DNA from: Deltaproteobacteria bacterium
Lineage (GTDB): Bacteria; Myxococcota_A; Polyangia; Nannocystales; Nannocystaceae
Length of the DNA: 64,000 bases
Assembly: GCA_016709225.1 (NCBI GenBank)
Contig: JADJEE010000001.1
Coordinates: 2,294,001 to 2,358,000, forward strand
Direction: 5' to 3'
Position numbers and translations under genes: made by a program. Position 1 is the first letter of the stretch, and every line of letters starts with the position of its first letter. Shown in pieces: positions 1 to 10,678 of this stretch. The notes below the pieces were generated by a model. It saw nothing but the letters and a program-made list of their open reading frames with translations, did no database searches and was not told the origin of the DNA.

Positions 1-1
1 C

Positions 2-2203
<2,202 letters not shown>

Positions 2204-2306
2204 CAACCCTGCGTGCCACCGGCGTTCCCCCGCGCGAGCGCCTGCAGCGATGCCCAGGGCCGGCTTTGGCATCCGCGCCGCTTTGGGCTACGGTCCCTCG
2301 GCCACG

Positions 2307-3269
2307 ATGCTGCACGCGCTCATCCCGTACATCCACGTGCCCGACTACACGCTGGTCAAGGACCTGCCGTTCGTCGGGCCGCTGAAGCTGCAGGTCTTCG
2401 GGCCACTGGTCGCCGTCGGCGTCGTGCTGGGCTGGAAGCAGTGCCTCAAGTACGCCAAGGACCGCGACATCGACGAGTTCTTCTTCCGCGACTACCTGTT
2501 CTGGATGCTGGTCTTCGCGTTCGTGATCTCGCACTGGGTCAGCGTGCTCTTCTACTTCCCCGACCAGGTGCGCGAGAACCCGTGGGTCTTGCTGGCGATC
2601 TGGAACGGCCTGTCGTCGGTGGGCGGCTTCTTCGGCGCGTTCATCGGCATGATGTACTACCTGAAGAAGCACAAGCAGCCGGTGATCGTGTACGCGGATG
2701 CGACGATCTTCGGCCTGCTGGTGGGTTGGTGCTTCGGTCGCGCGGGCTGCTCGTTGGTCCACGATCACCCGGGCCAGATCGTGCCCGAGGGCACCTTCTT
2801 CTCGGTCGGCCCATGGCCCGACGGCAGCTTCCGCTACGACCTCGGGCTCATCGAGTTCTGCTTCGCGGTCACGCTGTGCACGCTGATCTACTTCGTCGGC
2901 AAGCCGCTGCAGCGCAAGCCAGGGTGGTTGGTCGGCACGGTCGTCATGGCCTACGCGCCGTTCCGCTTCCTGCTCGACTTCATGCGCGCGACCGAGATCT
3001 CGACCAAGGTCATCCCGACCCCGGACGCGCGCTACTCCGGGCTGACCACCGCGCAGTGGTTCTGCATCGCGTTCCTGCTGGCCGGCATCTACCTGGTGTT
3101 CTTCCGCAAGCCGCAGCCCAGCGACACCGCGTACTTCAAGGACAGCGAGCGTCGCAAGCGGGAGCAGGGCGACAAGCCCGACGCCAAGCTCGCGGATGCG
3201 GACGCCAAGCCCCCCGCGCCCATCGAGAGGGACGACGACGACGACGCGCGTTCCGGCGCCGACGCCTGA
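2307..3269 (+). CDS. lgt: Divergent Lgt-family (prolipoprotein diacylglyceryl transferase) membrane protein
   Basis: A 320-residue polytopic membrane protein of the Lgt family, which transfers diacylglycerol from phosphatidylglycerol to the lipobox cysteine of prolipoproteins. ATG 2307 is preferred because the protein then starts MLHALIPYIHVPDY; an in-frame ATG at 2250 would add an unlikely 19-residue head. The Lgt signature is recognisable as FGRAGC (R145 matching the essential Arg143 of E. coli) and FRFLLDFMR (R220, R227). Several key positions differ: the usual FHGG histidine is SVGG here (around 104-107), the Asn after GRxG is Cys148, and the Glu in RxxxE is Asp224. The C-terminus is a soluble charged tail ending in a DDDDD run. 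It could be a specialised paralogue and not the housekeeping Lgt. Confidence 0.75.
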   Translation: MLHALIPYIHVPDYTLVKDLPFVGPLKLQVFGPLVAVGVVLGWKQCLKYAKDRDIDEFFFRDYLFWMLVFAFVISHWVSVLFYFPDQVRENPWVLLAIWNGLSSVGGFFGAFIGMMYYLKKHKQPVIVYADATIFGLLVGWCFGRAGCSLVHDHPGQIVPEGTFFSVGPWPDGSFRYDLGLIEFCFAVTLCTLIYFVGKPLQRKPGWLVGTVVMAYAPFRFLLDFMRATEISTKVIPTPDARYSGLTTAQWFCIAFLLAGIYLVFFRKPQPSDTAYFKDSERRKREQGDKPDAKLADADAKPPAPIERDDDDDARSGADA

Positions 3270-3296
3270 GATCCCCCGCGAACGTACGTCCTCTCG

Positions 3297-3334
3297 AGGC
3301 CCGCCCCGGCGCACGATCGCGCTTGGGCGGGCCT
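3297..3334. terminator. Hairpin downstream of the Lgt-family gene
   Basis: A 10-bp perfect stem (3297-3306 pairing with 3325-3334, GGCCCGCC-type) encloses an 18-nt loop, 27 bases after the lgt stop. No T-run follows, so Rho-independent action is uncertain. The rest of 3270-3530 shows no gene. Confidence 0.45.
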
Positions 3335-3530
3335 TCGTGCGTTCCCGCGGCGATGTGCCCCACCGCCGCTGCAACCGGGCGTGCACACCCACGTCTTGCT
3401 CCCTCGAACGGGCGGTGAGTCCACGTGGCGGCGGGCGTGACCCGAGGGTGCGATGACGCTCCCCTCGCGGCCACGCTCCCCTTGCCTCGACCTCGCGCCG
3501 ACCCCGAGACCCCGAACCAGGAACCCCCCG

Positions 3531-4199
3531 ATGACCCGCACCGCCGTACTGCTGTCCCTCGTCGTCCTCACCGCCGCACCGCTGGGCTGCCAGAAGAAGG
3601 ACAAGGAAACCAAGAACCCCGACGACGCCGCCGAGTCCGACAAGGATCCGCTCGAGGAGCTCAAGGGCATCCCGGTCGCGATCCAGGCCGAGGTCGATGG
3701 CGTGCTCAAGCCCATCACCGACGTCGACGTGGTCATCGATCAGGTCACCACGATGCCCGAGCGACTGGGCGTGGATCCCAAGGGCCTGCGCGCGATGGCC
3801 TCGGCCTCGCTCAAGGACGGCACCATCGCGGTGAACCTCGACATCGGCGCCGACGCCAAGGCCGAGATCGAGGGCGTGCTCGCGACCATCAAGGGCATCG
3901 GCATCGGCCTCAAGGAGACCCCGCAGCGCGTGCCGGTCGCCGCCAAGAACATCGTCGCGCAGGGGGCCAAGGCCGCCGCGCTGGTCGCCAAGCTGACCGC
4001 GAAGTTCCAGGCCAAGCTCAGCTCGCCCTTCACCAAGGCCGAGGAGAAGCTCAAGATCCAGGCCGACCTCGACGCCGTGATGAAGCTCGACGTCGACATC
4101 AAGACCACGGTCAACGAGGCCAAGTCGACCGTCATGGGCCTGCCCGCCAAGGGCACCGAGGCGCTGGCGAAGATCACCGCCGCCTTCACCGCCGGCTGA
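3531..4199 (+). CDS. Predicted lipoprotein, Lys/Asp/Ala-rich, unknown function
   Basis: A 222-residue predicted lipoprotein. ATG 3531 is chosen because it gives a clean signal peptide (MTRTAVLLSLVVLTAAPLGC, lipobox cysteine at 20) with an AGGAA about 7 bases upstream; an upstream in-frame ATG at 3453 would bury the signal. The mature part starts with a charged KKDKETK segment, then a largely helical region rich in Ala, Lys and Asp with recurring V/I-xxx-A spacing, which may pack as a helical bundle. No enzymatic motif or named domain was recognised. It stands alone between a hairpin and another secreted-protein gene. The lipoprotein call is from sequence; no role is assigned. Confidence 0.7.
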   Translation: MTRTAVLLSLVVLTAAPLGCQKKDKETKNPDDAAESDKDPLEELKGIPVAIQAEVDGVLKPITDVDVVIDQVTTMPERLGVDPKGLRAMASASLKDGTIAVNLDIGADAKAEIEGVLATIKGIGIGLKETPQRVPVAAKNIVAQGAKAAALVAKLTAKFQAKLSSPFTKAEEKLKIQADLDAVMKLDVDIKTTVNEAKSTVMGLPAKGTEALAKITAAFTAG

Positions 4200-4321
4200 A
4201 GCGCCGCGCCCTGGAGTTGGCGCGTTTGGAGGCGGCCGCCGGTGAATCCTGCGGCCGCCACCGTCCCGAGCAGGCATTTCGCCCCTTGTCGGCGCGCTCG
4301 GCTTTGGAGTAGTCCTGGATC

Positions 4322-5506
4322 GTGATCGCGTCGCGCGTCGTTGTCCTGGCGAGCCTCGGGGCCCTGTTGCCAGCGGTGGCCGCCGCCAGCAACGGCACCC
4401 ACCCGCGCACGCCGGTGGTGTGGAACGACGTGCCGTGCATGACGCTGCACGACCGCAGCGCGAACGCGACCTTCCATCTGCCGTACGACATCCCGATGGA
4501 GGACACCGACGTCACGGCCGACGAGGTGGCGGACAGTCGCACGCACCAGTTCTTCGCCTACTGCCGGCCCCACCACCCGCAGGACTTCCTGCCGAGCTGG
4601 ATCACGCAGGACGACATCGACGCGGCGGTCGCGAAGAACCTGCTGATGGCCGGCACCGTCGAGCCCCAGGACCTGCTGACCGGCAACCCCGCGTGGGATG
4701 GCTGCTGGTACCGCATCATCGGTGACGACGAGCGTCGTCCGATCACCTTCGCCTCGGCGTCGGCGGGCGTCGACTGGGACACCAGCGCGGTGCCGGCCGG
4801 GCCGTACACGCTCTACGGCTACACCTACGAGCCGGTGTTCAACATCTGGCACCTGCGTCCGGGCGTGGTGAAGGTGTTCGACGGCGATCCCGATGCGATC
4901 GGGCCGGCGGGTGCCGTCGTCACCGGCGAGCTCACCCCCTACAAGAACGACAAGGTGCTGATCGAGGGCTGCGTCGATGCGCTGCCGGGCACGACCTTCA
5001 CGGCCTCGTGGGCGCTCACCGACGCCGAGCCGCAGTGGGTGCCGTACCTCGAGGACGCCGCGATCGACGGCGACGCGTGGATGTTCGAGCTGACCCCGCC
5101 CGAGGGGATGTGGGGCGAGTCCGCGATGATCCGCATCGTCTTCGTCGATCCGATGGGCCGCGAGTACACCACGTACCAGGCCGATCCGATGCTGGTGATC
5201 AACGCCGACAACCCCGACGCGTGCGATCAGGGCGGCAGCTTCATCGGCACGCCCTGCGACACCAGCGGCTCGGACTCGGGCTCGGGCACCGGCGACGACG
5301 CGGGCGCCAGCAGCGGTGGCAGCGGCGAGTCGGGGGCCTCGGCGACCGACGGCAGCGCGAGCGCCACCGGCCAGCAAACCGGCGGCGATGGTGGCAGCGA
5401 TCCCAGCGGCTGCGCGTGCTCGGTGCGCGACGCCGCACCGGGCTGGGCCCCGTTCGCGCTGGTCACCGCGGTCGCGGCCGGTCGCCGTCGGCGTCGCTCA
5501 CCATAG
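4322..5506 (+). CDS. Secreted protein with myxobacterial Cys/poly-Arg C-terminal anchor
   Basis: A 394-residue exported protein starting at GTG 4322, with signal peptide MIASRVVVLASLGALLPAVAAAS. The ~300-residue body has scattered cysteines and aromatic residues but no domain I can name. It is followed by a Ser/Gly/Asp/Thr-rich linker (about residues 315-360). The end is tripartite: GCACS, a hydrophobic stretch (PFALVTAVAAG) and a final RRRRRSP. That layout resembles MYXO-CTERM-type C-terminal sorting signals, in which a Cys precedes a hydrophobic helix and a basic tail, so cell-surface anchoring is inferred. The last 9 bases overlap the convergent ROK kinase gene. Confidence 0.75.
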   Translation: MIASRVVVLASLGALLPAVAAASNGTHPRTPVVWNDVPCMTLHDRSANATFHLPYDIPMEDTDVTADEVADSRTHQFFAYCRPHHPQDFLPSWITQDDIDAAVAKNLLMAGTVEPQDLLTGNPAWDGCWYRIIGDDERRPITFASASAGVDWDTSAVPAGPYTLYGYTYEPVFNIWHLRPGVVKVFDGDPDAIGPAGAVVTGELTPYKNDKVLIEGCVDALPGTTFTASWALTDAEPQWVPYLEDAAIDGDAWMFELTPPEGMWGESAMIRIVFVDPMGREYTTYQADPMLVINADNPDACDQGGSFIGTPCDTSGSDSGSGTGDDAGASSGGSGESGASATDGSASATGQQTGGDGGSDPSGCACSVRDAAPGWAPFALVTAVAAGRRRRRSP

Positions 5507-6391
5507 CCACGCGGCCCCGCGCACGCCGCTGGCGTCGCCGTGGACCGGCGTGCGAACGGTGACATCGGCGTAGTCGCAGAAGATGTGGGCGCCGATCTGC
5601 GCGCGCACGCCCTCGCACAGCCCCGGCAGCTGACCGACGCCGCCGCCGAGCACGATGACGTCGGGGTCGAGCACGTCGACCACGGTCGCGAGCGCGCGCG
5701 CGAGTCGATCGAGGTGCCGCTGCAGCGAGGCGATCGCGGGCGCATCGCCGCCCTGCGCCGCGGCCACGATCGCGGGCACGTCGCGCACCGCCGCGCCGCC
5801 ACTGCGGCGATGATCGGCGAGCAACGCGGGCCCCGACAGCCACGCCTCGATGCAGCCGCGCTTGCCACACCAGCACGCCGGCCCCGGCAGTTCGTCGCCG
5901 CGCGCCCACGGCAGCGGGTTGTGGCCCCACTCGCCGGCGATGCCGTGGGCACCCGCGCGCACGCGGCCATCGACGACCACGCCCGCGCCACAGCCGGTGC
6001 CGAGGATGACGCCGAACACGATCGCCGCGCCCTGCCCTGCGCCGTCGGTGGCCTCGGAGAGCGCGAAGCAGTTGGCGTCGTTGGCGAGGCGGACCCCGCG
6101 GGCGAGCGCCCGCTCGAGATCCTCACGCAGCGGCCGGCCGTTGCAGGCCTGGGTGTTGGCGTTGCGGACCAGGCCGGTGCGCGGCGAGATCGATCCGGGG
6201 ATGCCGACGCCGACGGTGCCGGTTGCACCGAGCTCGCGCTCCGCGTCGTGCACGAGCGCGGCGATGGTGGCGATGATGGCGTCGTAGTCGTGCGACGGCG
6301 TCGCCACGCGGCGTCGCAGTCGCTCGCCGCCCTGGTCGTCGAGCGCGAGGATCTCGGTCTTGGTGCCGCCCAGGTCGATGCCGATGCGCAC
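5498..6391 (-). CDS. ROK-family sugar kinase (glucokinase/fructokinase type)
   Basis: A cytoplasmic ATP-dependent hexose kinase of the ROK family, 297 residues from GTG 6391; a second GTG at 6412 would add seven residues. The N-terminus RIGIDLGGTKTEI is the phosphate-binding loop. The catalytic Asp lies in ANDANCFALSE (D105). The ROK zinc site is complete: His157 in GEWGH and Cys173/175/180 in CWCGKRGCIEAW. The C-terminal VIVLGGGVGQ is the family adenosine motif. It converges with the secreted-protein gene at 4322, and GlpX, a second sugar-phosphate enzyme, lies 0.9 kb away. Substrate (glucose, fructose or N-acetylmannosamine) is not decidable by eye. Confidence 0.9.
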   Translation of the reverse strand: MRIGIDLGGTKTEILALDDQGGERLRRRVATPSHDYDAIIATIAALVHDAERELGATGTVGVGIPGSISPRTGLVRNANTQACNGRPLREDLERALARGVRLANDANCFALSEATDGAGQGAAIVFGVILGTGCGAGVVVDGRVRAGAHGIAGEWGHNPLPWARGDELPGPACWCGKRGCIEAWLSGPALLADHRRSGGAAVRDVPAIVAAAQGGDAPAIASLQRHLDRLARALATVVDVLDPDVIVLGGGVGQLPGLCEGVRAQIGAHIFCDYADVTVRTPVHGDASGVRGAAWLW

Positions 6392-6468
6392 GAGCGCCCA
6401 CGAGCATCGCACGGCCCGGGGGCAGCCGCGCCCACGCGTGCGCGCGGCTTGGCTATGCTCGCCCGCAC

Positions 6469-7257
6469 ATGAACCGACGCACCGTCGCGCTCACCCTCGC
6501 CCTGGTCGCCTGCGGCGGCACCGATGCCAAGCCCGACGCCGCGCCGGCCACCAAGGCCGAGACCAAGGCATCCGCGGCGCCCGAGCTCGGGCCCGACGCG
6601 AAGGCAGCCGCGAAGCCCGACGAGCCCGCGCCGACCACCGCCGCGCCACCACCGGCGGCCGAGGTGCGCAGCTGGAGCTTCGAGGACGACGCGGTCGATG
6701 CGGTCGCGAAGGGCTTCCGCGTGGTCGCGGCCGGCGAGGTGGTCGATCCACCGGCGACGTGGGCCGTGGTCGAAGACCCCGAGGCCCCGTCGCCGCCGCA
6801 CGCCTTCGGCGTGACCAAGACCGTCGGCACCAACAAGAGCTACAACCTCGCGCTCGTCGACGGCACCCGCTACGGCGACGTCGAGCTGAACGTGATGCTC
6901 GCGGCGCGCAGCGGCAGCAACAACCAAGGCGGCGGCGTCATGTTCCGCGCCAAGGGCGAGGCCGACCACTACATCGCCCGCCACAACCCGGTCGAGAACA
7001 ACTTCCGCGTCTACGCGCTCATCGGCGGCGCGCGGGTCGACATCGCCGCCGCACCGCTCGAGCTCGACCCCAAGGCCTGGCACGCGCTGCGCGTGACCAT
7101 GGTCGGCGATCACATCGAGTGCTTCGTCGACGACAAGCTGGTGGTCGCGGCCGACGACAAATCGCTGCCCGAGGCGGGGATGATCGGGCTATGGACCAAG
7201 GGCGATGCCGCGACGGTGTTCGACGATCTCACGGTCGCCGCGATCGGGCCGCGGTAG
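6469..7257 (+). CDS. Lipoprotein with LamG/DUF1080-like beta-sandwich domain
   Basis: A 262-residue predicted lipoprotein: MNRRTVALTLALVACGG gives a lipobox cysteine at 15. Residues ~17-65 are an Ala/Lys/Pro/Asp-rich linker. The rest has the look of a concanavalin-like sandwich related to DUF1080/LamG domains: a WSFEDDAVDAV opening, NNQGGGVMFRAKGEADHYI, then WHALRVTMVGDHIECFVDD and a closing GLWTKGDAATVFDDL. Those domains bind or hydrolyse polysaccharides; no catalytic residues can be assigned here. The gene starts about 77 bases from the divergent ROK kinase start and ends 6 bases before the convergent glpX. Confidence 0.75.
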   Translation: MNRRTVALTLALVACGGTDAKPDAAPATKAETKASAAPELGPDAKAAAKPDEPAPTTAAPPPAAEVRSWSFEDDAVDAVAKGFRVVAAGEVVDPPATWAVVEDPEAPSPPHAFGVTKTVGTNKSYNLALVDGTRYGDVELNVMLAARSGSNNQGGGVMFRAKGEADHYIARHNPVENNFRVYALIGGARVDIAAAPLELDPKAWHALRVTMVGDHIECFVDDKLVVAADDKSLPEAGMIGLWTKGDAATVFDDLTVAAIGPR

Positions 7258-7263
7258 CCGCGC

Positions 7264-8253
<990 letters not shown>

Positions 8254-8259
8254 CGGCGG

Positions 8260-8730
8260 CTACCGTGAATAGCAGGATTCGAGCAGTGCGACCACATCGC
8301 GCGGCAGCCGTTCGGGACGGCCGTCTGCGAGCCGAATGCACGCATGCCGCGTCTGCGCCCACAGGAGGTCGATCGGCTGCGCGAGGCCCTCGCGATCGCC
8401 GGGCTCGACCGTCACGAGGTAGTCGAAGTGCAGCCGCGCGCGCGTGAGCAGCGACACGGCACAGTGCACGGTCATGCGATCGTCGTAGCGCGCGGGCGCG
8501 CGGTAGCGCACCGCGACCTCGGTCAGCGGCAAGCCCAGCCCACGCGGCTCGAAGGTGGGGATCGCCAGCCCGACGCTGCGGCACAGCTCGACCCGCGCGA
8601 GCTCGAGGTAGCGCAGGTACGACGCGTGATAGACCACGCCCATCTGATCGGTGTCGGCGAACAGCACCCGCACGTGGGCGCACGGTCGCATGTGCTCGCG
8701 CGACAGCTCGGGGAGCAGTGGAGTCGTCAT
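8260..8730 (-). CDS. YbgC/4HBT-family acyl-CoA thioesterase
   Basis: A 156-residue hotdog-fold thioesterase. The active-site segment is FADTDQMGVVYHASYLRYLE, the YbgC/FadM pattern in which an Asp of the DTD pair is catalytic and GVVYHASY starts the central helix. A conserved VRYRAPARYDD follows. Such enzymes hydrolyse short-chain or hydroxybenzoyl-type acyl-CoAs; in E. coli YbgC sits with the Tol-Pal genes, but no tol genes are seen here. It ends 6 bases upstream of glpX. Other in-frame starts are possible within the first 14 residues (Met14). Confidence 0.88.
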   Translation of the reverse strand: MTTPLLPELSREHMRPCAHVRVLFADTDQMGVVYHASYLRYLELARVELCRSVGLAIPTFEPRGLGLPLTEVAVRYRAPARYDDRMTVHCAVSLLTRARLHFDYLVTVEPGDREGLAQPIDLLWAQTRHACIRLADGRPERLPRDVVALLESCYSR

Positions 8731-8772
8731 GGCGCGGGGGTTAGCACGGATGCCGCGGGCCCGAGAAGCGGA

Positions 8773-9488
8773 TCACGGCATGTCAGCGGCGCCGATGCGC
8801 CAGCCGGCGACGTTCCCGTCGGCGAGGCACACCGCGGGTGCACGCGTGCGGCAGGTCGCGGTCGAAGGATCACACCAGCCGAAGTACATCGGCTCGCCAT
8901 CGCAGGCGAAGTTGTCGGCAGGGTCGCACGCCGAGCCCGCGGCGAGGGTCACGGCGCACACGCCGACATCGGCGCTACCGAGGCCTTGGCAGTAGACGTT
9001 CGGACCGTCGACCGCGATCGAGCCAGCCCCTGCGCGCAGCGCAGCTCGGGGGCGCACTCGTCCACGCGGAACGGCGAGACCGCACTCGCGCCAGTCGGGT
9101 CGCAGCTAGCGCCCTCCCGCTTGCGTCCATGCAGCACGGCGCAGTTCCACTCGAGAAACGGCCAGTGCGTAGTCTCGTTGCAATCGCCCAACGCGCCGCT
9201 CGCGACCACGCCGTCGAAGCACCTGTGGTCGATCGCAAGTCCGTTCGCCTGCGCCTGCGCGAATGCTCCGCCCAGGGTCTCGCGGCACGCATCGGCGTCG
9301 CCGTACCGCAGCTGGCAGCCGCACGCCTCGATCGCCCCGCACATCGCATCGGCCTAGCGCTCGGCCTCGTCGCCATGGTCCGGCCCCCGGGTCGGACCAC
9401 AAGCGATCACGCAGAGGCAGGTCGTCAGCAGGCAAGAGGCCGACGTCCGAACTCGTCGGTGCGCGCGCGGATGATTCACACGGAGCAT
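8773..9488 (-). pseudogene. Cys-rich lipoprotein gene broken by a stop and a frameshift
   Basis: Read from ATG 9488 (MLRVNHPRAH), the frame gives a lipoprotein signal (LLTTCLCVIACGP) and then an in-frame TAG at 9354-9356. Beyond it the same frame continues with sensible sequence (MCGAIEACGCQLRYGDADAC, DECAPELRCAQGL) to about 9025. There the sense switches to the neighbouring frame (SIAVDGPNVYCQGLG, then CDPADNFACDGEPMYFGWC), as from loss of one base, and ends at TGA 8773. The regular cysteine spacing and CxxGLxC phrases are like those of other myxobacterial secreted Cys-rich proteins. No function can be given. Two lesions in one 0.7-kb gene favour true decay over a single read error. Confidence 0.75.
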
Positions 9489-9553
9489 TAGGACACCTGA
9501 TAGTAGCGTGTGAGATTGGAGGCTCCGCGCTTGAGTTGCGACATCCCTGCTGA

Positions 9554-10000
9554 AGCTGCAGCAGCTGGCATCCTGAGTTCGTCCAGACCGAGGTGCCCGG
9601 CTACCGATCGCACGTCGAGGATGTCAATGGCGATGGTCTCGACGACGTCATCTTCGACAACATCGAAGAGCTCGACTTGTTCGTGGCGGAGGGCGACGGG
9701 AAGTTCGGGTCATCGATTGTGGTGTAGACATCCGACACCCCGCTGTCGCTGGATGACGACAATGTTTGGGAGTTCGATTTTGCAGACCTGGATGGCGACG
9801 CCGCGAAGGAGATCCTCGCGGGGCGGACGGTGAACCTCGATCCGCTGGGCTCGCCGGTGTTCGAGGACTATGTCGCCGAAGGGGTGTTCGCACCGGTGAT
9901 CGATATCCTGCCGGCGGGGGACATCTCCGGGGATGGCATCGACGACATCGTTCTCAACACGTACCCAGTGACGCAGGTTCTGATCTCTGGGCCAGCCTGA
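9554..10000 (+). pseudogene. C-terminal remnant of an FG-GAP/VCBS lipoprotein paralogue
   Basis: An open frame from just after a TGA at 9551 encodes FVQTEVPGYRSHVEDVNGDGL and other VCBS/FG-GAP calcium-loop phrases (DxNGDGxDD, DLDGDAAKE, GDISGDGIDD), interrupted by an in-frame TAG at 9725-9727, ending at TGA 9998-10000. The last ~85 residues align by eye with the C-terminus of the intact gene at 10671-12053: NVWEFDFADLDGD against NVWEWTFADIDGD, EILAGRTVNLDP against DILAGRTVIVDP, and VLISGPA against VLISGPP. No signal peptide or N-terminal half is present, so this is a 5'-deleted and stop-interrupted copy. Confidence 0.8.
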
Positions 10001-10041
10001 CGAGGCCCTCACAGGAGCGGCCTGAACGAGCGCTGCGGTCT

Positions 10042-10066
10042 GGGCCCCCGCGTGTCCGGGGGGCCC
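10042..10066. terminator. Strong GC hairpin after the FG-GAP remnant
   Basis: GGGCCCCCG at 10042-10050 pairs with CGGGGGGCCC at 10057-10066 (one bulged G, ~6-nt loop), about 40 bases past the remnant's stop. A T-rich tract (CCTTTTTTC, then TTTTTTTC) lies further downstream near 10148-10168, too far to form a classic terminator with it. The rest of 10001-10222 holds no gene. Confidence 0.4.
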
Positions 10067-10222
10067 CGGGCGCGCTGTGACACCAACACGGCAACGTGGC
10101 GTCCAGCGGCCGCCGGATTGCGCCGAGGCACACACGCATTTCTCCTCGACCTTTTTTCTTTTTTTCGACATCCTGTGTCCTGCGGCTGGCTCGGACGCGG
10201 CCGGCGAGAAGGACGCTTGCCC

Positions 10223-10678
10223 GTGTACCGACCCCACGCGACAACGCCGCTGCTGCTCGGGGCCTTCGCGCTTGCGGTCGCCTGTGGGCCGCGGACGAGC
10301 GGTGGCAGCGGCGGCTCGGGCGACGCGAGCGGCGGGACCGCGGATGGGGACGACTCGAGCGAGACGCTGACGGGTGCGACGAGCACGGGAGGCGCGTCGG
10401 TCACGGTGGGCTCGAGCGCGGACAGCAGCAGCTCGGGCGGCGCGGGCGGGTGTGTCGACAATGTTGCGAACGAGCCGTGGTGCTATCGGGCGTTCGCGGT
10501 CGATGCAGCTCCGGACCGGGGCCTGTTCGGTCGGTTCGGGCCGGGTGGGGAATACCCGGAAACGGGGCCGCTGACCCATTTGACTCGTTACGGAGTTGGC
10601 GACACCGGCATTGAAGCGCGGGTGACCACATCCGGTATCCGGCATCCGGCATCCGGCAAGGACCGCGGCGATGCTTGA
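10223..10678 (+). pseudogene. N-terminal remnant of the same FG-GAP lipoprotein family
   Basis: From GTG 10223 the frame encodes a lipoprotein signal (LLLGAFALAVACGP), a Ser/Gly/Thr/Asp linker and the family's Cys motif CVDNVANEPWCYRAFAVD...GRFGPGG. This matches CVDNIANEPWCYRRFTLE...GRFGLGG in the intact neighbour. Shortly after GRFGPGG (about 10557) similarity stops and the frame runs through unrelated sequence, including a short heptamer repeat, to TGA 10676-10678, overlapping the ATG of the intact copy. About 150 residues remain against 460, with none of the FG-GAP repeats. It could still make a short exported peptide, but it looks like a truncated duplicate. Confidence 0.78.
10629..10658 (+). 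repeat. Short heptamer tandem repeat
   Basis: Four near-identical copies of the 7-mer ATCCGGC/T lie head to tail at the point where the truncated paralogue loses homology, directly upstream of the intact copy. Slippage or recombination at this site could have made the truncation; that is inference. Confidence 0.6.

Noticed and set aside
10141..10170. T-rich tract as an intrinsic terminator
   Set aside because: The nearest hairpin preceding it is a 5-bp stem with a 15-base loop; the strong GC hairpin at 10042-10066 lies too far upstream.
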